From Pseudomonadota bacterium (GTDB lineage: Bacteria > Pseudomonadota > Alphaproteobacteria > Rhizobiales > Beijerinckiaceae), in the NCBI GenBank assembly GCA_021812505.1, contig JAKANG010000045.1:1-7944 (forward strand): a stretch of 7,944 bases of DNA. The letters run 5' to 3'. The position numbers and the translations under genes are program-made. Shown here piece after piece: positions 6,384 through 7,944 of the stretch. How positions within the stretch are numbered: the stretch's first letter is position 1; the number at the start of each line of letters is the position of its first letter. A model generated the notes under the pieces. The model saw nothing but the letters and a program-made list of their open reading frames with translations. It made no database searches and was not told where the DNA came from.

Positions 6384-6457
6384 CATCGCGCTCCGATCGA
6401 TGACGGTCCGGAGCCGGATTCGACGCCCTCATTATCAACTGAAATTTGGAACCTTTA

Positions 6458-7944
<1,487 letters not shown>

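Larger units (their letters stand above)
6137..6457 (+). other. 321-base non-coding gap; probable structured leader of the helicase gene or a small RNA
   Basis: No convincing protein gene was found on either strand. The minus-strand frames here have no recognisable features. The gap holds a TTGACT promoter-like element near its left end, then at least four inverted repeats: 6229-6243, 6239-6308, 6321-6335 and 6369-6383. Its last 40 bases are AT-richer and carry the helicase start region. If transcription begins near 6199 the helicase mRNA would have a leader of roughly 260 nt. No tRNA, tmRNA, RNase P or 6S signature was recognised. Confidence 0.6.

Noticed and set aside
6199..6457. 6S RNA, tmRNA or RNase P RNA in the helicase upstream gap
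   Set aside because: I could not find the conserved signatures of these RNAs. Only generic inverted repeats are present.

Overview
The window is GC-rich and its genes have strong G/C third-position bias. The ParE, RhlE and SHDLRQP-type hybrid kinase proteins all look alphaproteobacterial, most likely Hyphomicrobiales (Rhizobiales). A Beijerinckiaceae/Methylocystaceae relative is possible, but the sequence alone does not settle rank below order. Nothing indicates a phage, insertion sequence, CRISPR array, tRNA or rRNA. The region reads as ordinary chromosome with a few under-described small elements.

Layout. (1) 1-2430 (+): the 3' part of a large membrane-anchored hybrid histidine kinase (membrane helix, three PAS domains, HisKA, HATPase, C-terminal receiver), cut by the window start. 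(2) 2499-2867 (-): a stand-alone receiver-domain response regulator that converges on the kinase with 68 bases between the stop codons. (3) 2868-3131: a divergent control region. (4) 3132-5165 (+): parE, topoisomerase IV subunit B, followed by a GC hairpin with a short T-run. (5) 5258-5785 (+): a four-helix cytochrome b561 with all four expected haem-ligand histidines. (6) 5873-6136 (+): an unrecognised 87-residue single-helix protein whose N-terminus faintly resembles Flp/TadE-type sequences. (7) 6137-6457: a 321-base gap with a candidate sigma70 promoter and several inverted repeats, including an 11-bp perfect long-range stem. It probably forms a long structured leader for the next gene or a separate small RNA. 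(8) 6458-7944 (+): an RhlE-type DEAD-box RNA helicase, open at the window's right edge and apparently only a few codons short of its end.

How the genes fit together. The kinase and the lone receiver could form a phosphorelay, but only their position suggests it. ParE would act with a ParC encoded elsewhere to decatenate chromosomes. The cytochrome is probably an inner-membrane electron carrier. The helicase is expected to remodel structured RNA, and its own leader is the most structured non-coding stretch here. The leader upstream of rhlE is the best candidate for something undescribed; the small membrane protein comes second. Neither amounts to a demonstrated new system.
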